The notes beneath the pieces were generated by a model. The model was not told the DNA's origin. It did not search any database and saw nothing but the letters and a program-made list of their open reading frames with translations. The translations under genes and the position numbers were made by a program. 64,000 nt of DNA from Bauldia litoralis. Its GTDB lineage: Bacteria; Pseudomonadota; Alphaproteobacteria; Rhizobiales; Kaistiaceae. Where the stretch lies: contig NZ_FMXQ01000006.1 in assembly GCF_900104485.1 (NCBI RefSeq), forward strand, positions 248,001 to 312,000. Reading direction: 5' to 3'. Each line of letters opens with the position of its first letter. Position 1 is the stretch's first letter. This document shows positions 55,626-64,000 of this stretch, piece after piece.

Positions 55626-57362
55626 ATGTTCGAACACGAATCGGCACGGGAACTGCTCATCGTCCTCGGGACGGCCGGCGTCGTCGTGCCCCTGTTCGGC
55701 AAGATGCGTTTCGGGGTCGTTCCCGGCTTCCTGCTCGCCGGCCTGCTTCTCGGTCCGGGCGGGCTTGGCGCCTTCGTCAGCCAGGTGCCCTGGCTCTCCT
55801 ATATCACCTTCTCCAATCCCGAGCGGGTCGCGCCGATCGCCGAGCTCGGCGTCATCTTCCTGCTCTTCCTGATCGGGCTGGAATTCTCCTTCGACCGCCT
55901 CTGGGCGATGCGCCGCTACGTTCTCGGCGTCGGCTCGCTGCAGGTGTTCATCTCGGCGGCGGCGATCCTCGGCATCGCCCTGCTGGTCGGCCTCAATCTC
56001 CCGGGCGCACTGGTCCTCGGGCTGGCGCTCGCCCTGTCGTCGACGGCAATCGTCACCCAGGTACTGATCGAGGCGCATCGCTTCGCCTTGCCGGTCGGCC
56101 GGCTGGTGCTCAGCGTCCTCGTCTTCCAGGACCTGATGGTGGTGCCGATCGTCATCGTCGTCGGCCTGCTCGGCGGCGCCAGCGCCGGCGAAGCCGACTT
56201 TTCCTTCGCCGATGCGGGGATCGCGGTGGCGGTGGTCGCCGGCATCATCGTCTTCGGCCGGATCATGCAGCGCCCGCTGCTCCGCCTGACGACCGGCACC
56301 GGCAGCCGCGAACTGGTGGTTGCCATCGGGCTGTTCATGGCGATCGGCGCGGCGGTCCTGACCGCCCAGGTCGGCCTGTCGCCGGCGCTCGGCGCCTTCC
56401 TCGCCGGCCTGCTTCTCGGCGAGACGGAGTATCGCCATCAGATCGAGGTCGATATCGAGCCGTTCAAGGGGTTGCTGCTCGGCCTCTTCTTCATGACCGT
56501 CGGCATGAGCCTCAATCTCGCGGCGATCACCATCGGCCCGCTTGCCTTCGTCGCCGCGGTGGTGACGCTGGTGCTGGTGAAGGGGCTGGTGATGATCGCC
56601 GTTGCCCGGGCCTTCGGCGTCGATCTGTCGGTTGCGATCGAGGCCGGATTCCTGCTGGCCGGCGCCGGCGAGTTCGCCTTCGTCGTCTTCACGCTGGCCA
56701 GCCAGCATGACCTGGTGGCGCCTGGTCTCCTGCAATTCCTGGTCTCGGTCTCGGCCCTGTCGATGTTCGTCGTGCCGTTTCTCGGCAAGCTCGGCCAGCG
56801 CGTCGGCAAGTCGCTGGCGGAGCGACGCGACGGTCGCGATCACGGCGCGGGGGTGGGGGAGTCCGAGGAACTGTCGGATCATGTAATCATCGGCGGCTTC
56901 GGCCGGGTCGGCGAAATGGTCGCACGGCTCCTGACCGAGGAACGCATTCCGTGGGTGGCACTCGATCTCGATGCGGCCGCCGTCTCAGAGGCGCATGCTG
57001 CCGGGCGGCCCGTCTTCTATGGCGACGCCAGCCGGCGCGAATTCCTCGAGCGGGTCGGCGCGGCCCGGGCCCGCGCCTTTGTCGTCACCACCGATGCACC
57101 CGGGGCGACGGAGGACATGGTGGCCGCCATCCGCCAGTCATGGCCGAAGGCGGCGATCCATGCGCGTGCCCGCGATTCGGCCCATGCAGAGGTGCTGATC
57201 AAGCTTGGCGTGTCGGCGGTGACGCCCGAGACGCTGGAGGCCAGCCTGCAACTGGCGCGGGGCCTGCTGATGAGGATCGGCCTGCCCGAGGATGCAACCG
57301 ACAACCGTCTGGCGGCCATGCGGGAGATAGAGATGCGCGAGATCGGCAAGGGCCGGGACTGA
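55626..57362 (+). CDS. CPA2-family cation/proton antiporter with TrkA-N domain (KefC/YbaL-like)
   Basis: 578 residues. About twelve or thirteen membrane helices (1-390, with FLLFLIGLEFSFDRLW and a second conserved GLFFMTVGMSLNL) precede a cytosolic TrkA-N/RCK NAD-binding domain (about 415-535, VIIGGFGRVGEMVARLL). KefB/KefC-type systems expel K+ in exchange for protons under electrophile or pH stress. The gene follows the K+ channel gene, suggesting a K+ homeostasis pair. The start is ATG 55626 (MFEHESARELL), preceded by GGCGGCGGGA. Confidence 0.9.
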   Translation: MFEHESARELLIVLGTAGVVVPLFGKMRFGVVPGFLLAGLLLGPGGLGAFVSQVPWLSYITFSNPERVAPIAELGVIFLLFLIGLEFSFDRLWAMRRYVLGVGSLQVFISAAAILGIALLVGLNLPGALVLGLALALSSTAIVTQVLIEAHRFALPVGRLVLSVLVFQDLMVVPIVIVVGLLGGASAGEADFSFADAGIAVAVVAGIIVFGRIMQRPLLRLTTGTGSRELVVAIGLFMAIGAAVLTAQVGLSPALGAFLAGLLLGETEYRHQIEVDIEPFKGLLLGLFFMTVGMSLNLAAITIGPLAFVAAVVTLVLVKGLVMIAVARAFGVDLSVAIEAGFLLAGAGEFAFVVFTLASQHDLVAPGLLQFLVSVSALSMFVVPFLGKLGQRVGKSLAERRDGRDHGAGVGESEELSDHVIIGGFGRVGEMVARLLTEERIPWVALDLDAAAVSEAHAAGRPVFYGDASRREFLERVGAARARAFVVTTDAPGATEDMVAAIRQSWPKAAIHARARDSAHAEVLIKLGVSAVTPETLEASLQLARGLLMRIGLPEDATDNRLAAMREIEMREIGKGRD

Positions 57363-57401
57363 TCCCGACCCTCGCCGATCCGCTGTATCAGCAAATCGTC
57401 G

Positions 57402-58427
57402 TCAACTTCCGGTGCGGTTGCTGTTCTGGCGCTCGATCATCCAGCCCGGATATTCGATGGGCAGGGCGCTGACGGTGTCGAGGGCGGCCAGTTCTTCGTC
57501 CGAGAGTCGGATATCGACGGCGGCGACATTGTCGTCGAGCTGGTCGGTATTCTTCGCCCCGACGATCACCGACGTGACGTGCGGCTGGTGCAGGAGCCAG
57601 GCCAGCGCGATCCGGGCGACGGAGACCCCGTGCGCCTCGGCAATCGGGCGCATCGCGTCGATGCAGTCGAAGGCTCGGTCCTTGTTGATCGGCGGGAAGT
57701 CGAAGCTGGCGCGACGCGATCCCTCCGGTCCGTTGCCGTCGCGGTCGAACTTGCCGCTGAGCAGCCCGCCGGCCAGCGGGCTCCAGACCATCAGGCCGAC
57801 CTGCTGGTCGCGCAAGAGCGGCGCGATCTCCCGCTCGAGGTCGCGGCCGGCGATGGTGTAATAGGCCTGCAGCGAAGCGAACCGCCTCCAGCCGCGATGG
57901 TCGGCAAGCGACAGGGATTGCGCCAGCGCCCAGGCCGGCCAGTTCGAGCAACCGACGTAGCGGACGTGGCCCTGGGTGACGAGATCGTCGAGTGCGCGGA
58001 TCGTCTCCTCGATCGGCGTGATCCTGTCGAAGCCGTGCAACTGGTAGAGGTCGATATAGTCGGTGCCGAGGCGGCGGAGGCTGGCCTTGACGCTATCCAT
58101 GATATGGGCCCGCGACGAGCCGCGGTCGTTCGGCCCGGCGCCCATCGGGCCATTGAGCTTGGTCGCCAAGACGAAGTCGCTGCGCGGCCGGCCGGAATTG
58201 ACCATCGCCTGGCCGGTGATCTCCTCGCAGAGCCCTTCGGAATAGACATTGGCGGTGTCGAGGAAGTTGATTCCGGCGTCGAGCGCGCGGCCGAGGATGG
58301 CGTCGGCCTCCGTCTGGCCGAGGGAGCCCACCTTGGTCCAGATGTCGCCCTTGCCGCCGAATGTCATGGTGCCAAGGCAGATTTCGGACACGAGGAGGCC
58401 GGTGCCGCCGAGTTTCTTGTATTGCAT
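57402..58427 (-). CDS. Aldo/keto reductase
   Basis: 341-residue NADPH-dependent TIM-barrel aldo/keto reductase. The catalytic tetrad is visible as Asp and Tyr in FLDTANVYSEG, Lys in FVLATKLNG and His in LYQLHGFDRI. It most resembles the YajO/YhdN-type broad-specificity reductases that act on aldehydes. It is divergent from an AraC-type regulator gene, which likely controls it. Start ATG 58425-58427. Confidence 0.92.
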   Translation of the reverse strand: MQYKKLGGTGLLVSEICLGTMTFGGKGDIWTKVGSLGQTEADAILGRALDAGINFLDTANVYSEGLCEEITGQAMVNSGRPRSDFVLATKLNGPMGAGPNDRGSSRAHIMDSVKASLRRLGTDYIDLYQLHGFDRITPIEETIRALDDLVTQGHVRYVGCSNWPAWALAQSLSLADHRGWRRFASLQAYYTIAGRDLEREIAPLLRDQQVGLMVWSPLAGGLLSGKFDRDGNGPEGSRRASFDFPPINKDRAFDCIDAMRPIAEAHGVSVARIALAWLLHQPHVTSVIVGAKNTDQLDDNVAAVDIRLSDEELAALDTVSALPIEYPGWMIERQNSNRTGS

Positions 58428-58746
58428 GGATTAATCACCTCAGATCGGAAAGCCGCTTCGGTTGAAGCGGCCGGAAGCGACCGGCGCATGATGCCGGTTG
58501 CGTGGTCCGCGACCGCCGGATGCAGGGCCGGATGGTCCTGCGAGACGCGGGGAGGGCGGTTTCAGGCAGAAGCAGCCCATTCCGCGCCCCGGCAACGGTG
58601 TCCGGTGGTCGCCATCCCAAGATGGGTCGGAAACCGGGGCGGGCGTAGTCGGATGCTGCCGACTTCTTGCACGATCCTCTCAAACCACCATTCTATCGGC
58701 AGGTGGAACCTTGTCGGCACCGACCGGCGGGTGCATTGAGATCGGC
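58428..58746. promoter_or_regulatory. Divergent promoter region between the aldo/keto reductase and araC-type genes
   Basis: About 320 bp without a gene. Next to the reductase start lies a perfect dyad, GCCGCTTC-GGTT-GAAGCGGC (58452-58471), overlapping a direct repeat GAAGCGGCCG / GAAGCGACCG (58464-58483). AraC-family proteins commonly bind direct or inverted half-sites of this kind, so these are candidate regulator sites. Confidence 0.45.
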
Positions 58747-59637
58747 ATGGATCATCTATCTGAACTGAAGGCGTTGATCGTGCGCCACTGCGCGGGTGGT
58801 CGCGCCGTCAGCGCCAACCCGCGACTCGTCCTGCTCAATGCGCCGAGGACCACCAGGCCGGGGCCGGCGCTCTACCAGCCGACTTTCTTCCTCGCTGTTC
58901 AGGGACGCAAGCGGCTGGTCGTGGGCGACCGGGTCATTGAATATGACAGCGCGAAATCCCTGATGGTCTCGATCGACCTGCCGGTTACGGCGGCGATCTG
59001 CGAGGCGAGCCCGGAAAAGCCGTATCTCGCGGTCGGCCTCAGCCTCGACCGGGCGGCAATCGCGGCGATGCTGCTGGAGATGCCGGGCCAGGACGACGGC
59101 AGGCTGGCGTCGATCGCGGTCGCCCCGGTGACGGCGGAAATTCTCGATCCGATGCTGCGGCTGACCCGGCTGCTCGATCGTCCGGAGGACATTCCCGTGC
59201 TCGCGCCGCTCGCTGAGCGCGAGATCCTCTATCGGCTTCTCCAGGGACCGCAGGGACCGGTGCTGCGCCAGATCGCGCTCCGCGACAGCCGCCTGTCCCG
59301 AATCGCCAAGGCGATCGACTGGATTCGCGGGCATTACCAGGAGCCGCTGAAGGTCGGCCCGCTCGCCGAGATCGCCGGGATGAGCCAGTCGTCCTTCCAC
59401 CGCCACTTCAAGGCGGCGACGGCGATGAGCCCGCTTCAGTACCAGAAGCAGATCCGGCTGCAGGAGGCGCGGAGCCTCCTGCTTGGCCAGTCGGCGAGCG
59501 CCGGCCACGTTGCCTTTGCCGTCGGCTATGAGAGCTCGTCGCAGTTCACCCGCGAATATGCCCGCCTGTTCGGGGCGCCGCCGGCCCGCGATGCGGCCCG
59601 GCTGCGCGGTTCACCCGTGGATGCTGCGGGCCCTTAG
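58747..59637 (+). CDS. AraC family transcriptional regulator (AraC_N/YqhC-like)
   Basis: 296 residues. An N-terminal AraC_N cupin-type effector domain (about 20-165, [18 protein letters not shown]) precedes a double helix-turn-helix (about 190-285, [20 protein letters not shown] and [23 protein letters not shown]). The closest well-known arrangement is E. coli YqhC, an aldehyde-responsive activator divergent from an aldehyde reductase; here it is divergent from an aldo/keto reductase. ATG 58747 is preferred over the long upstream frame, which runs through the promoter region. Its stop overlaps the icd stop by 4 nt in a convergent arrangement. Confidence 0.9.
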   Translation: MDHLSELKALIVRHCAGGRAVSANPRLVLLNAPRTTRPGPALYQPTFFLAVQGRKRLVVGDRVIEYDSAKSLMVSIDLPVTAAICEASPEKPYLAVGLSLDRAAIAAMLLEMPGQDDGRLASIAVAPVTAEILDPMLRLTRLLDRPEDIPVLAPLAEREILYRLLQGPQGPVLRQIALRDSRLSRIAKAIDWIRGHYQEPLKVGPLAEIAGMSQSSFHRHFKAATAMSPLQYQKQIRLQEARSLLLGQSASAGHVAFAVGYESSSQFTREYARLFGAPPARDAARLRGSPVDAAGP

Positions 59638-60851
59638 GCTGCCGCCATCGCCTTCTGGAGGTTCTCGTCGACCTTGTCGAGGAAGCCGGTGGTCGAGAGC
59701 CACTTCTGCTCGGGACCGACGAGAAGCGCCAGGTCTTTGGTCATCGAGCCGGACTCGACCGTGTCGACGCAGACCTTCTCGAGCGTCTCGGCGAAGGTCT
59801 TGAGGTCGGCGTTGTTGTCGAGCTTGGCGCGATGCAACAGGCCGCGGGTCCAGGCGAAGATCGAGGCGATCGAGTTGGTCGACGTCTCGTTGCCCTTCTG
59901 GTGCTCGCGGTAGTGGCGGGTGACGGTGCCGTGGGCGGCTTCCGCCTCGACCGTCTTGCCGTCCGGCGTCATCAGCACCGAGGTCATCAGGCCGAGCGAG
60001 CCGAAGCCCTGGGCGACGGTGTCGGACTGGACGTCGCCGTCGTAGTTCTTGCAGGCCCAGACGTAACCGCCCGACCACTTCATCGCCGCCGCGACCATGT
60101 CGTCGATCAGGCGGTGCTCGTAGGTAATGCCGGCTTCCTTGAACTTGTCGGCGAACTCGGTCTCGTAGATCTCGGCGAAGATGTCCTTGAAGCGGCCGTC
60201 ATAGACCTTGAGGATCGTGTTCTTGGTCGACAGGTAGACCGGGTATTTCCGGGCCAGGCCGTAATTCATCGAGGCGCGGGCGAAATCGCGGATCGACGGG
60301 TCGAGATTGTACATCGCCATGGCGATGCCGGCATCCGGCGCGTCGAACACGTCGCGCTCGATGACTTCGCCATCCTCGCCCTCGAAGCGGATGGTCAGCT
60401 TGCCCTTGCCGGGGAAGCGGAAATCGGTGGCGCGATACTGGTCGCCGAAGGCGTGGCGGCCGATGATGATCGGCTGGGTCCAGCCCGGCACCAGGCGCGG
60501 CACGTTGGAGCAGATGATCGGCTCGCGGAAGATGACGCCGCCGATGATGTTGCGGATCGTGCCATTCGGCGAGCGCCACATCTTCTTGAGGCCGAATTCC
60601 TCGACGCGGGCCTCGTCCGGGGTGATCGTCGCGCACTTGATGCCGACGCCGATCTTCTTGATCGCCTCCGCAGCGTCGATCGTCACCTGGTCGTCGGTGG
60701 CGTCGCGATGCTCCATGCCGAGGTCGAAATACTGGAGGTCGATGTCGAGATAGGGATGGATCAGCTTATCCTTGATGAGCTGCCAGATAATCCGCGTCAT
60801 CTCGTCTCCGTCCATTTCGACGACGGGATTGGCAACCTTGATCTTCGACAT
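59634..60851 (-). CDS. icd: NADP-dependent isocitrate dehydrogenase
   Basis: 405-residue eukaryotic-type (subfamily II) isocitrate dehydrogenase. The N-terminus [14 protein letters not shown], the isocitrate-binding [12 protein letters not shown], the catalytic Lys/Tyr region and the signature [18 protein letters not shown] are present, as is the NADP site [15 protein letters not shown]. It makes 2-oxoglutarate and NADPH in the TCA cycle. This homodimeric type is standard in Hyphomicrobiales. The start is ATG 60849-60851. The neighbourhood of alaS and icd is conserved in rhizobia. Confidence 0.96.
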   Translation of the reverse strand: MSKIKVANPVVEMDGDEMTRIIWQLIKDKLIHPYLDIDLQYFDLGMEHRDATDDQVTIDAAEAIKKIGVGIKCATITPDEARVEEFGLKKMWRSPNGTIRNIIGGVIFREPIICSNVPRLVPGWTQPIIIGRHAFGDQYRATDFRFPGKGKLTIRFEGEDGEVIERDVFDAPDAGIAMAMYNLDPSIRDFARASMNYGLARKYPVYLSTKNTILKVYDGRFKDIFAEIYETEFADKFKEAGITYEHRLIDDMVAAAMKWSGGYVWACKNYDGDVQSDTVAQGFGSLGLMTSVLMTPDGKTVEAEAAHGTVTRHYREHQKGNETSTNSIASIFAWTRGLLHRAKLDNNADLKTFAETLEKVCVDTVESGSMTKDLALLVGPEQKWLSTTGFLDKVDENLQKAMAAA

Positions 60852-61014
60852 AGTTTGGGCCTCACTGGCAGACTGATCGGGGAGGGCGCGGCCAGTGGAG
60901 GTGGCCGGCGCGGTGATTGTGGCGCCCTCATATCACCCGACCGGTCGCGAGAAAAGGCAACCGTCCCGCCTTTACCGGATGGAACCGACGGGACGGGTCT
61001 CGCGATGGCGGAGA

Positions 61015-61305
61015 TTACGATTCGAGAATCACCTCGCCGGACACGGGGTCGGTGACGCCAAGCCCGTTGCCGAGGTCCTCCAGCATGTCGCGCACCTTGT
61101 CGAGGCTGGCGATCATCTTCGGTCGCGCCGCAACGATGTCGTCCATGCTGTTCCACTCGCCGATCAGGCAATAGCTGCGTTCGCCGGTCTTGATCACCGC
61201 GAACCGGCGGGCATCGTCCATATCGTTGTCGTCCCGAAACGATGAGAGGACCTTGTCCTCTAACCCGGGCTTAACGCGCATTCTCACGACGTTATAGGCG
61301 GTCAT
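61015..61305 (-). CDS. Small ABM-fold (dimeric alpha/beta barrel) protein
   Basis: 96 residues. The sequence runs MTAYNVVRMRVKPGLEDKVL, then FAVIKTGERSYCLIGEWNS and a C-terminal helix LDKVRDMLEDLGNGLG, the pattern of an antibiotic-biosynthesis-monooxygenase-like ferredoxin fold. No catalytic residues can be assigned. AAGGGAGGTAACC directly before ATG 61303-61305 is an excellent ribosome site and settles the start against a longer upstream frame. Function unknown. Confidence 0.82.
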   Translation of the reverse strand: MTAYNVVRMRVKPGLEDKVLSSFRDDNDMDDARRFAVIKTGERSYCLIGEWNSMDDIVAARPKMIASLDKVRDMLEDLGNGLGVTDPVSGEVILES

Positions 61306-61471
61306 GGTTACCTCCCTTGCTGGGCGGAACCGGTCGAGACGGCGGTCCACTCGGTCCCGCACGGACCGCAGCTTACTCCCTTTTTTGGGTTTCACCGCCA
61401 GGGTTTCAGCTTGCGGTCGCCAGGATCGACAGAAGCCCGTCGCAATCGCGCTTCAGTCGGAGGCTGCGATA

Positions 61472-61513
61472 ACGAAGAAAAAAGGGCGCGGCGGCCGAAG
61501 CCGTCGCGCCCTT
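61472..61513 (-). terminator. Strong Rho-independent terminator after hdeD
   Basis: A 14-bp stem (61482-61495 with 61500-61513, one G-T wobble) with loop CGAA is followed, reading leftward, by a TTTTTTCTTC tract. It lies 23 nt after the HdeD-family stop codon. Confidence 0.85.
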
Positions 61514-61535
61514 GATCCGCATCCAATAATGGTCG

Positions 61536-62090
61536 TCAGGCTTCCCGGGCGGCCATCGAGATCATGATGTAGCTCCAGCCGGTGAAGATCAGCGAGATGC
61601 CGGTCAGCGTGCCGATCGCCCAGGCGGTCGATACGGGCCAGCTCGCCCAGATGATCAGGCCGACGAAGATCGCCAGGATTCCAGCCGTCAGCATCCAGCC
61701 CCAGCCGCGCTGCGGGCGCATCTGGAAGCCGAGGATGACCTGGAAGATACCCTTGGCGAGAAACACCGCCGCCAGCAGGATGGTCAGCGTCACCGCGCCG
61801 ACGACCGGCCGGAACCACATGGACGCGCCGCCAGCGAGCAGCACGAGGCCGATGATCAGTTGCCAGATGAATCCGCCCCAGCTCTTGGTGCTGAACGCCT
61901 GGACGATCTGCATGATCCCCAGCCAGACCAGCACGATGGCAAACACCACGGTGACGGCGAGACCGGCGACGAACGGTGAGGCGATGGCGAAGATGCCGCC
62001 AATCACGAAGATGATGCCGAGGGCGAGAAACCACCCCCAGTGCTTGCGGATATTGTCGGCAGAGTTGAGTGTCATTGCAGCGTCGGTCAT
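61536..62090 (-). CDS. HdeD family acid-resistance membrane protein
   Basis: 184 residues with six hydrophobic helices arranged as pairs (WFLALGIIFVIGGIFAIA, VTVVFAIVLVWLGIMQIV, and so on), matching the HdeD/DUF308 family. E. coli HdeD helps acid resistance at high cell density; elsewhere its role is unknown. ATG 62088-62090 with GAAGGGG just upstream is preferred to a longer frame. It is divergent from the RNA methyltransferase gene. Confidence 0.9.
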   Translation of the reverse strand: MTDAAMTLNSADNIRKHWGWFLALGIIFVIGGIFAIASPFVAGLAVTVVFAIVLVWLGIMQIVQAFSTKSWGGFIWQLIIGLVLLAGGASMWFRPVVGAVTLTILLAAVFLAKGIFQVILGFQMRPQRGWGWMLTAGILAIFVGLIIWASWPVSTAWAIGTLTGISLIFTGWSYIMISMAAREA

Positions 62091-62213
62091 GGGCCCCTTC
62101 TCCTTCACGACTCGCGACGGCGGGAGAGTACTCCAATCGGCCATCCGTCAACACCTCCGGTTTTGGCGCGCGCCGATATGGCGTCGCTCACGCCGATCGG
62201 ATAGGAACCGGCC

Positions 62214-63017
62214 ATGACGGATACAATTGTCGAAGCCGGCCCCCCGGCAGTCGTTCTGGTCGCGCCGCAACTCGGCGAGAATATCGGCACCGCGGCGCGG
62301 GCGATGGCCAATTTCGGGCTGGTCGATCTGCGCCTGGTCAATCCCCGCGACGGGTGGCCGAACGAGAAGGCCGTCGCCGCCGCCAGCCGCGCCGACCATG
62401 TCATCGACGCGGTGCGGGTCTTCGGCTCGGTCGCGGACGCGGTGGCGGATCTCGCCTTCGTCTATGCGACGACCGCGCGGTCGCGTGAGGTCGCCAAGCC
62501 GATCGTCGGCCCGCGCGAGGCGGGCGGCCGGCTGCGCGCCTATGCGAACAAGGGGGTGCGGACCGGCATCCTGTTCGGGCCCGAGCGGACTGGTCTCAAC
62601 AACGAGGATGTGTCGCTCGCCGACGAGATCCTGACCTTCCCCGTCGACCCGACCTTCTCCTCGATCAATGTCGCGCAATCGGTGCTGCTGATTGCCTATG
62701 AGTGGCGAATTTCCGGCTTTTCCAGCGAGGATGCCGGCCTGCCTTTCGCGGTCGATCGCCTGCCTGCGGCGAAAGACGACCTTTTCCGGCTGTTCGAGCA
62801 TCTCGAGACCGCGCTCGATGCCGCCGGCTTCTTCCGGCCGCCGGAGAAGAGGCCGCACATGGTCGAGGGGCTGCGGACCATCCTCAACAAGGCCAACCTT
62901 TCCGAACAGGAGGTGCGGACGCTGCGCGGCGTCATCGCCGCCTTCCAGCGGCGCCCGACCCGGCCGCGCGAGACCGAAGATGGCAACGTGACCGACGCGC
63001 GGGGGGACGAGGCATGA
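62214..63017 (+). CDS. TrmJ-type SPOUT RNA methyltransferase
   Basis: 267-residue SpoU/TrmH-superfamily methyltransferase. The three knot motifs are NIGTAARAMANFGLVDLRLV, LFGPERTGLNNEDVSLAD (motif 2) and FSSINVAQSVLLIAYE (motif 3). The N-terminal position of the domain and length match TrmJ, which 2'-O-methylates tRNA position 32. A C-terminal extension of about 90 residues follows. The start is ATG 62214. murI follows 19 nt downstream in an apparent operon. Confidence 0.9.
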   Translation: MTDTIVEAGPPAVVLVAPQLGENIGTAARAMANFGLVDLRLVNPRDGWPNEKAVAAASRADHVIDAVRVFGSVADAVADLAFVYATTARSREVAKPIVGPREAGGRLRAYANKGVRTGILFGPERTGLNNEDVSLADEILTFPVDPTFSSINVAQSVLLIAYEWRISGFSSEDAGLPFAVDRLPAAKDDLFRLFEHLETALDAAGFFRPPEKRPHMVEGLRTILNKANLSEQEVRTLRGVIAAFQRRPTRPRETEDGNVTDARGDEA

Positions 63018-63036
63018 AACCGTCGCCGAGGATCGC

Positions 63037-63831
63037 ATGACGCGGCTCCTGGTCTTCGATTCCGGTATTGGCGGGTTGTCGGTGGCCAGCGAGATCCGGC
63101 TCGCCCTCCCGGCGGCCGAGATGATCTACGTCGCCGACGATGCCGGCTTTCCCTATGGCGAGCGCAGCGACGACGACCTCGGCGTCCATGTCGTCGAACT
63201 GATCGGCGCGCTGATCGACGTCTTCACCCCGGATGCGGTGGTGATTGCCTGCAACACGGCGTCGACTCTGGTGTTGCCGCCGCTGCGCGAGCGATTCTCG
63301 ATCCCCTTCGTCGGCACCGTGCCGGCGGTCAAGCCGGCCGCCGAGCAGACCCGCTCCGGCCTGATCAGCGTGCTGGCGACGCCCGGCACCATGCGGCGCG
63401 ACTACACCCGCGCGCTGATCGAGAGCCACGCCAGCCATTGCGCGGTGCGGCTGGTCGGGTCGGCCAACCTGGCGCCGATCGCCGAGGCGGTGATGCGCGG
63501 CGAACCGGCGGACGACGCGGCGATCGCCACCGAGATCGGGCCGGCCTTCGTCGAGGACGGCGACCGACGCACCGACAGCATCGTGCTGGCCTGCACCCAC
63601 TATCCCTTCCTCAAGGCCGATTTCGTCCGTCTCGCCCCGTGGCCGGTGGAGTGGATCGACCCGGCGCCGGCGATTGCCCGCCGGGTGGTCAGCGTTGTCG
63701 GCGAGGGGGAGGGCGGAGAGACTGGCGGTGGTCTGGCCTACCTGACCTCCGGCAAGGTCTGGCCCGAACCGCTGGTCGACGTGCTTGGGCGGATGGGGCT
63801 CGAGCCGATGTCCGAGCCGGCCTCAGGCTGA
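63037..63831 (+). CDS. murI: Glutamate racemase
   Basis: 264-residue MurI, which supplies D-glutamate for peptidoglycan. The catalytic pair is C72 in VIACNTAST and C186 in VLACTHYPFL, with the N-terminal FDSGIGGLSV and YVADDAGFPYGER also conserved. The start is ATG 63037, just after the methyltransferase gene. Its 3' end overlaps the convergent membrane-protein gene by 9 bp. Confidence 0.95.
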   Translation: MTRLLVFDSGIGGLSVASEIRLALPAAEMIYVADDAGFPYGERSDDDLGVHVVELIGALIDVFTPDAVVIACNTASTLVLPPLRERFSIPFVGTVPAVKPAAEQTRSGLISVLATPGTMRRDYTRALIESHASHCAVRLVGSANLAPIAEAVMRGEPADDAAIATEIGPAFVEDGDRRTDSIVLACTHYPFLKADFVRLAPWPVEWIDPAPAIARRVVSVVGEGEGGETGGGLAYLTSGKVWPEPLVDVLGRMGLEPMSEPASG

Positions 63832-64000
63832 TTGCCGCGCTTCGCCATCGGGTTCCGGGAGCAGGAGGACGATGAGCACGATCCCGGCAAGGGTGATGAA
63901 GCGGAAGGCCGCGTCCTGACCGTTCCATTGCTCGGACTGCCACATTGCAAACCATTCGCCGCCGATCGCCACGAATCCGACGGCGTAGAGCAGCATCGCC
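63823..64000 (-). CDS. C-terminal part of a small membrane protein, cut by window edge
   Basis: The reading frame covers about 59 codons from the window end to TGA at 63823-63825. It encodes a hydrophobic segment (AMLLYAVGFVAIGGEWFAMW), a short polar loop, a second helix (FITLAGIVLIVLLLPEP) and a short polar tail. An ATG near 63995 could be an internal Met or the start. I do not recognise a family. The hydrophobic pattern and convergent position suggest a real gene, but evidence is limited. Confidence 0.5.
   Translation of the reverse strand, partial: AMLLYAVGFVAIGGEWFAMWQSEQWNGQDAAFRFITLAGIVLIVLLLPEPDGEARQSA

Noticed and set aside
51396-56882. An 1,828-codon open frame on the minus strand over the VOC, alaS, channel and antiporter genes
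   Set aside because: It is antisense to several well-conserved genes, and its product is compositionally odd (Arg/Gly/Asp/Gln-rich) with no domain. Long antisense frames are expected from the codon bias of GC-rich DNA.

Overview
The window is GC-rich, almost fully coding chromosomal DNA from an alphaproteobacterium, most likely of the order Hyphomicrobiales (Rhizobiales). The pointers are a CckA hybrid kinase, a giant two-transmembrane 11-mer-repeat protein with the architecture of the Agrobacterium growth-pole-ring protein GPR, a BA14K-type exported protein, a DksA that has lost its zinc cysteines, an N-acetyl-D-Glu racemase DgcA, and the recA / alaS / icd / murI neighbourhood. I saw no rRNA, tRNA, CRISPR array, prophage or insertion sequence.

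Layout. 1-5.2 kb: an M48 protease cut by the window edge, an aminotransferase, pgi and an FMN-dependent alpha-hydroxy-acid oxidase. 5.2-11.4 kb: a catabolic-looking stretch with a ketopantoate-reductase-type enzyme, an RraA/HMG-aldolase-type protein, a lone CoxL-type molybdenum hydroxylase large subunit, a DMT exporter and an FAH-family hydrolase. 11.7-19.6 kb: LysE exporter, mgtE, an NTF2-like exported protein, an LpxH-type phosphoesterase translationally coupled to a glycosyltransferase, a threonine/serine dehydratase, an MFS transporter and dgcA. 19.7-23.8 kb: a four-gene Mla/MCE lipid-transport operon (STAS-permease, ATPase, MCE protein, lipoprotein).

23.9-30.0 kb is the most remarkable part: a 1,674-residue membrane-anchored protein whose centre is about 73 consecutive 11-residue units with no register break. 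It is divergent from a small Hpt-domain gene that has a perfect CtrA box (TTAA-N7-TTAA) in front of it. 30.1-32.3 kb: a [2Fe-2S] ferredoxin and a TrxB-like ferredoxin-NADP reductase flank a FecR-domain gene broken by a one-base frameshift. 32.4-39.1 kb: an exported protein and an MMPL/RND transporter, a cupin, and the sixA-ycjX-ycjF group.

39.2-44.3 kb: BA14K/glycine-zipper protein, dksA, fliO with a long proline-rich tail, and cckA. The master kinase of the CtrA pathway therefore lies 12 kb from the CtrA box. 44.4-47.8 kb: an RTX-type secreted protein with seven propeller-like repeats, an AT-rich patch carrying a perfect inverted repeat, and a sulfotransferase. 47.8-64 kb: psuK-psuG, recA, a VOC protein that probably starts at CTG, alaS, a K+ module (a MloK1-like channel plus a KefC-like antiporter), a divergent AKR/AraC pair, icd, an ABM-fold protein, HdeD, a TrmJ-type RNA methyltransferase, murI and the end of a membrane protein.
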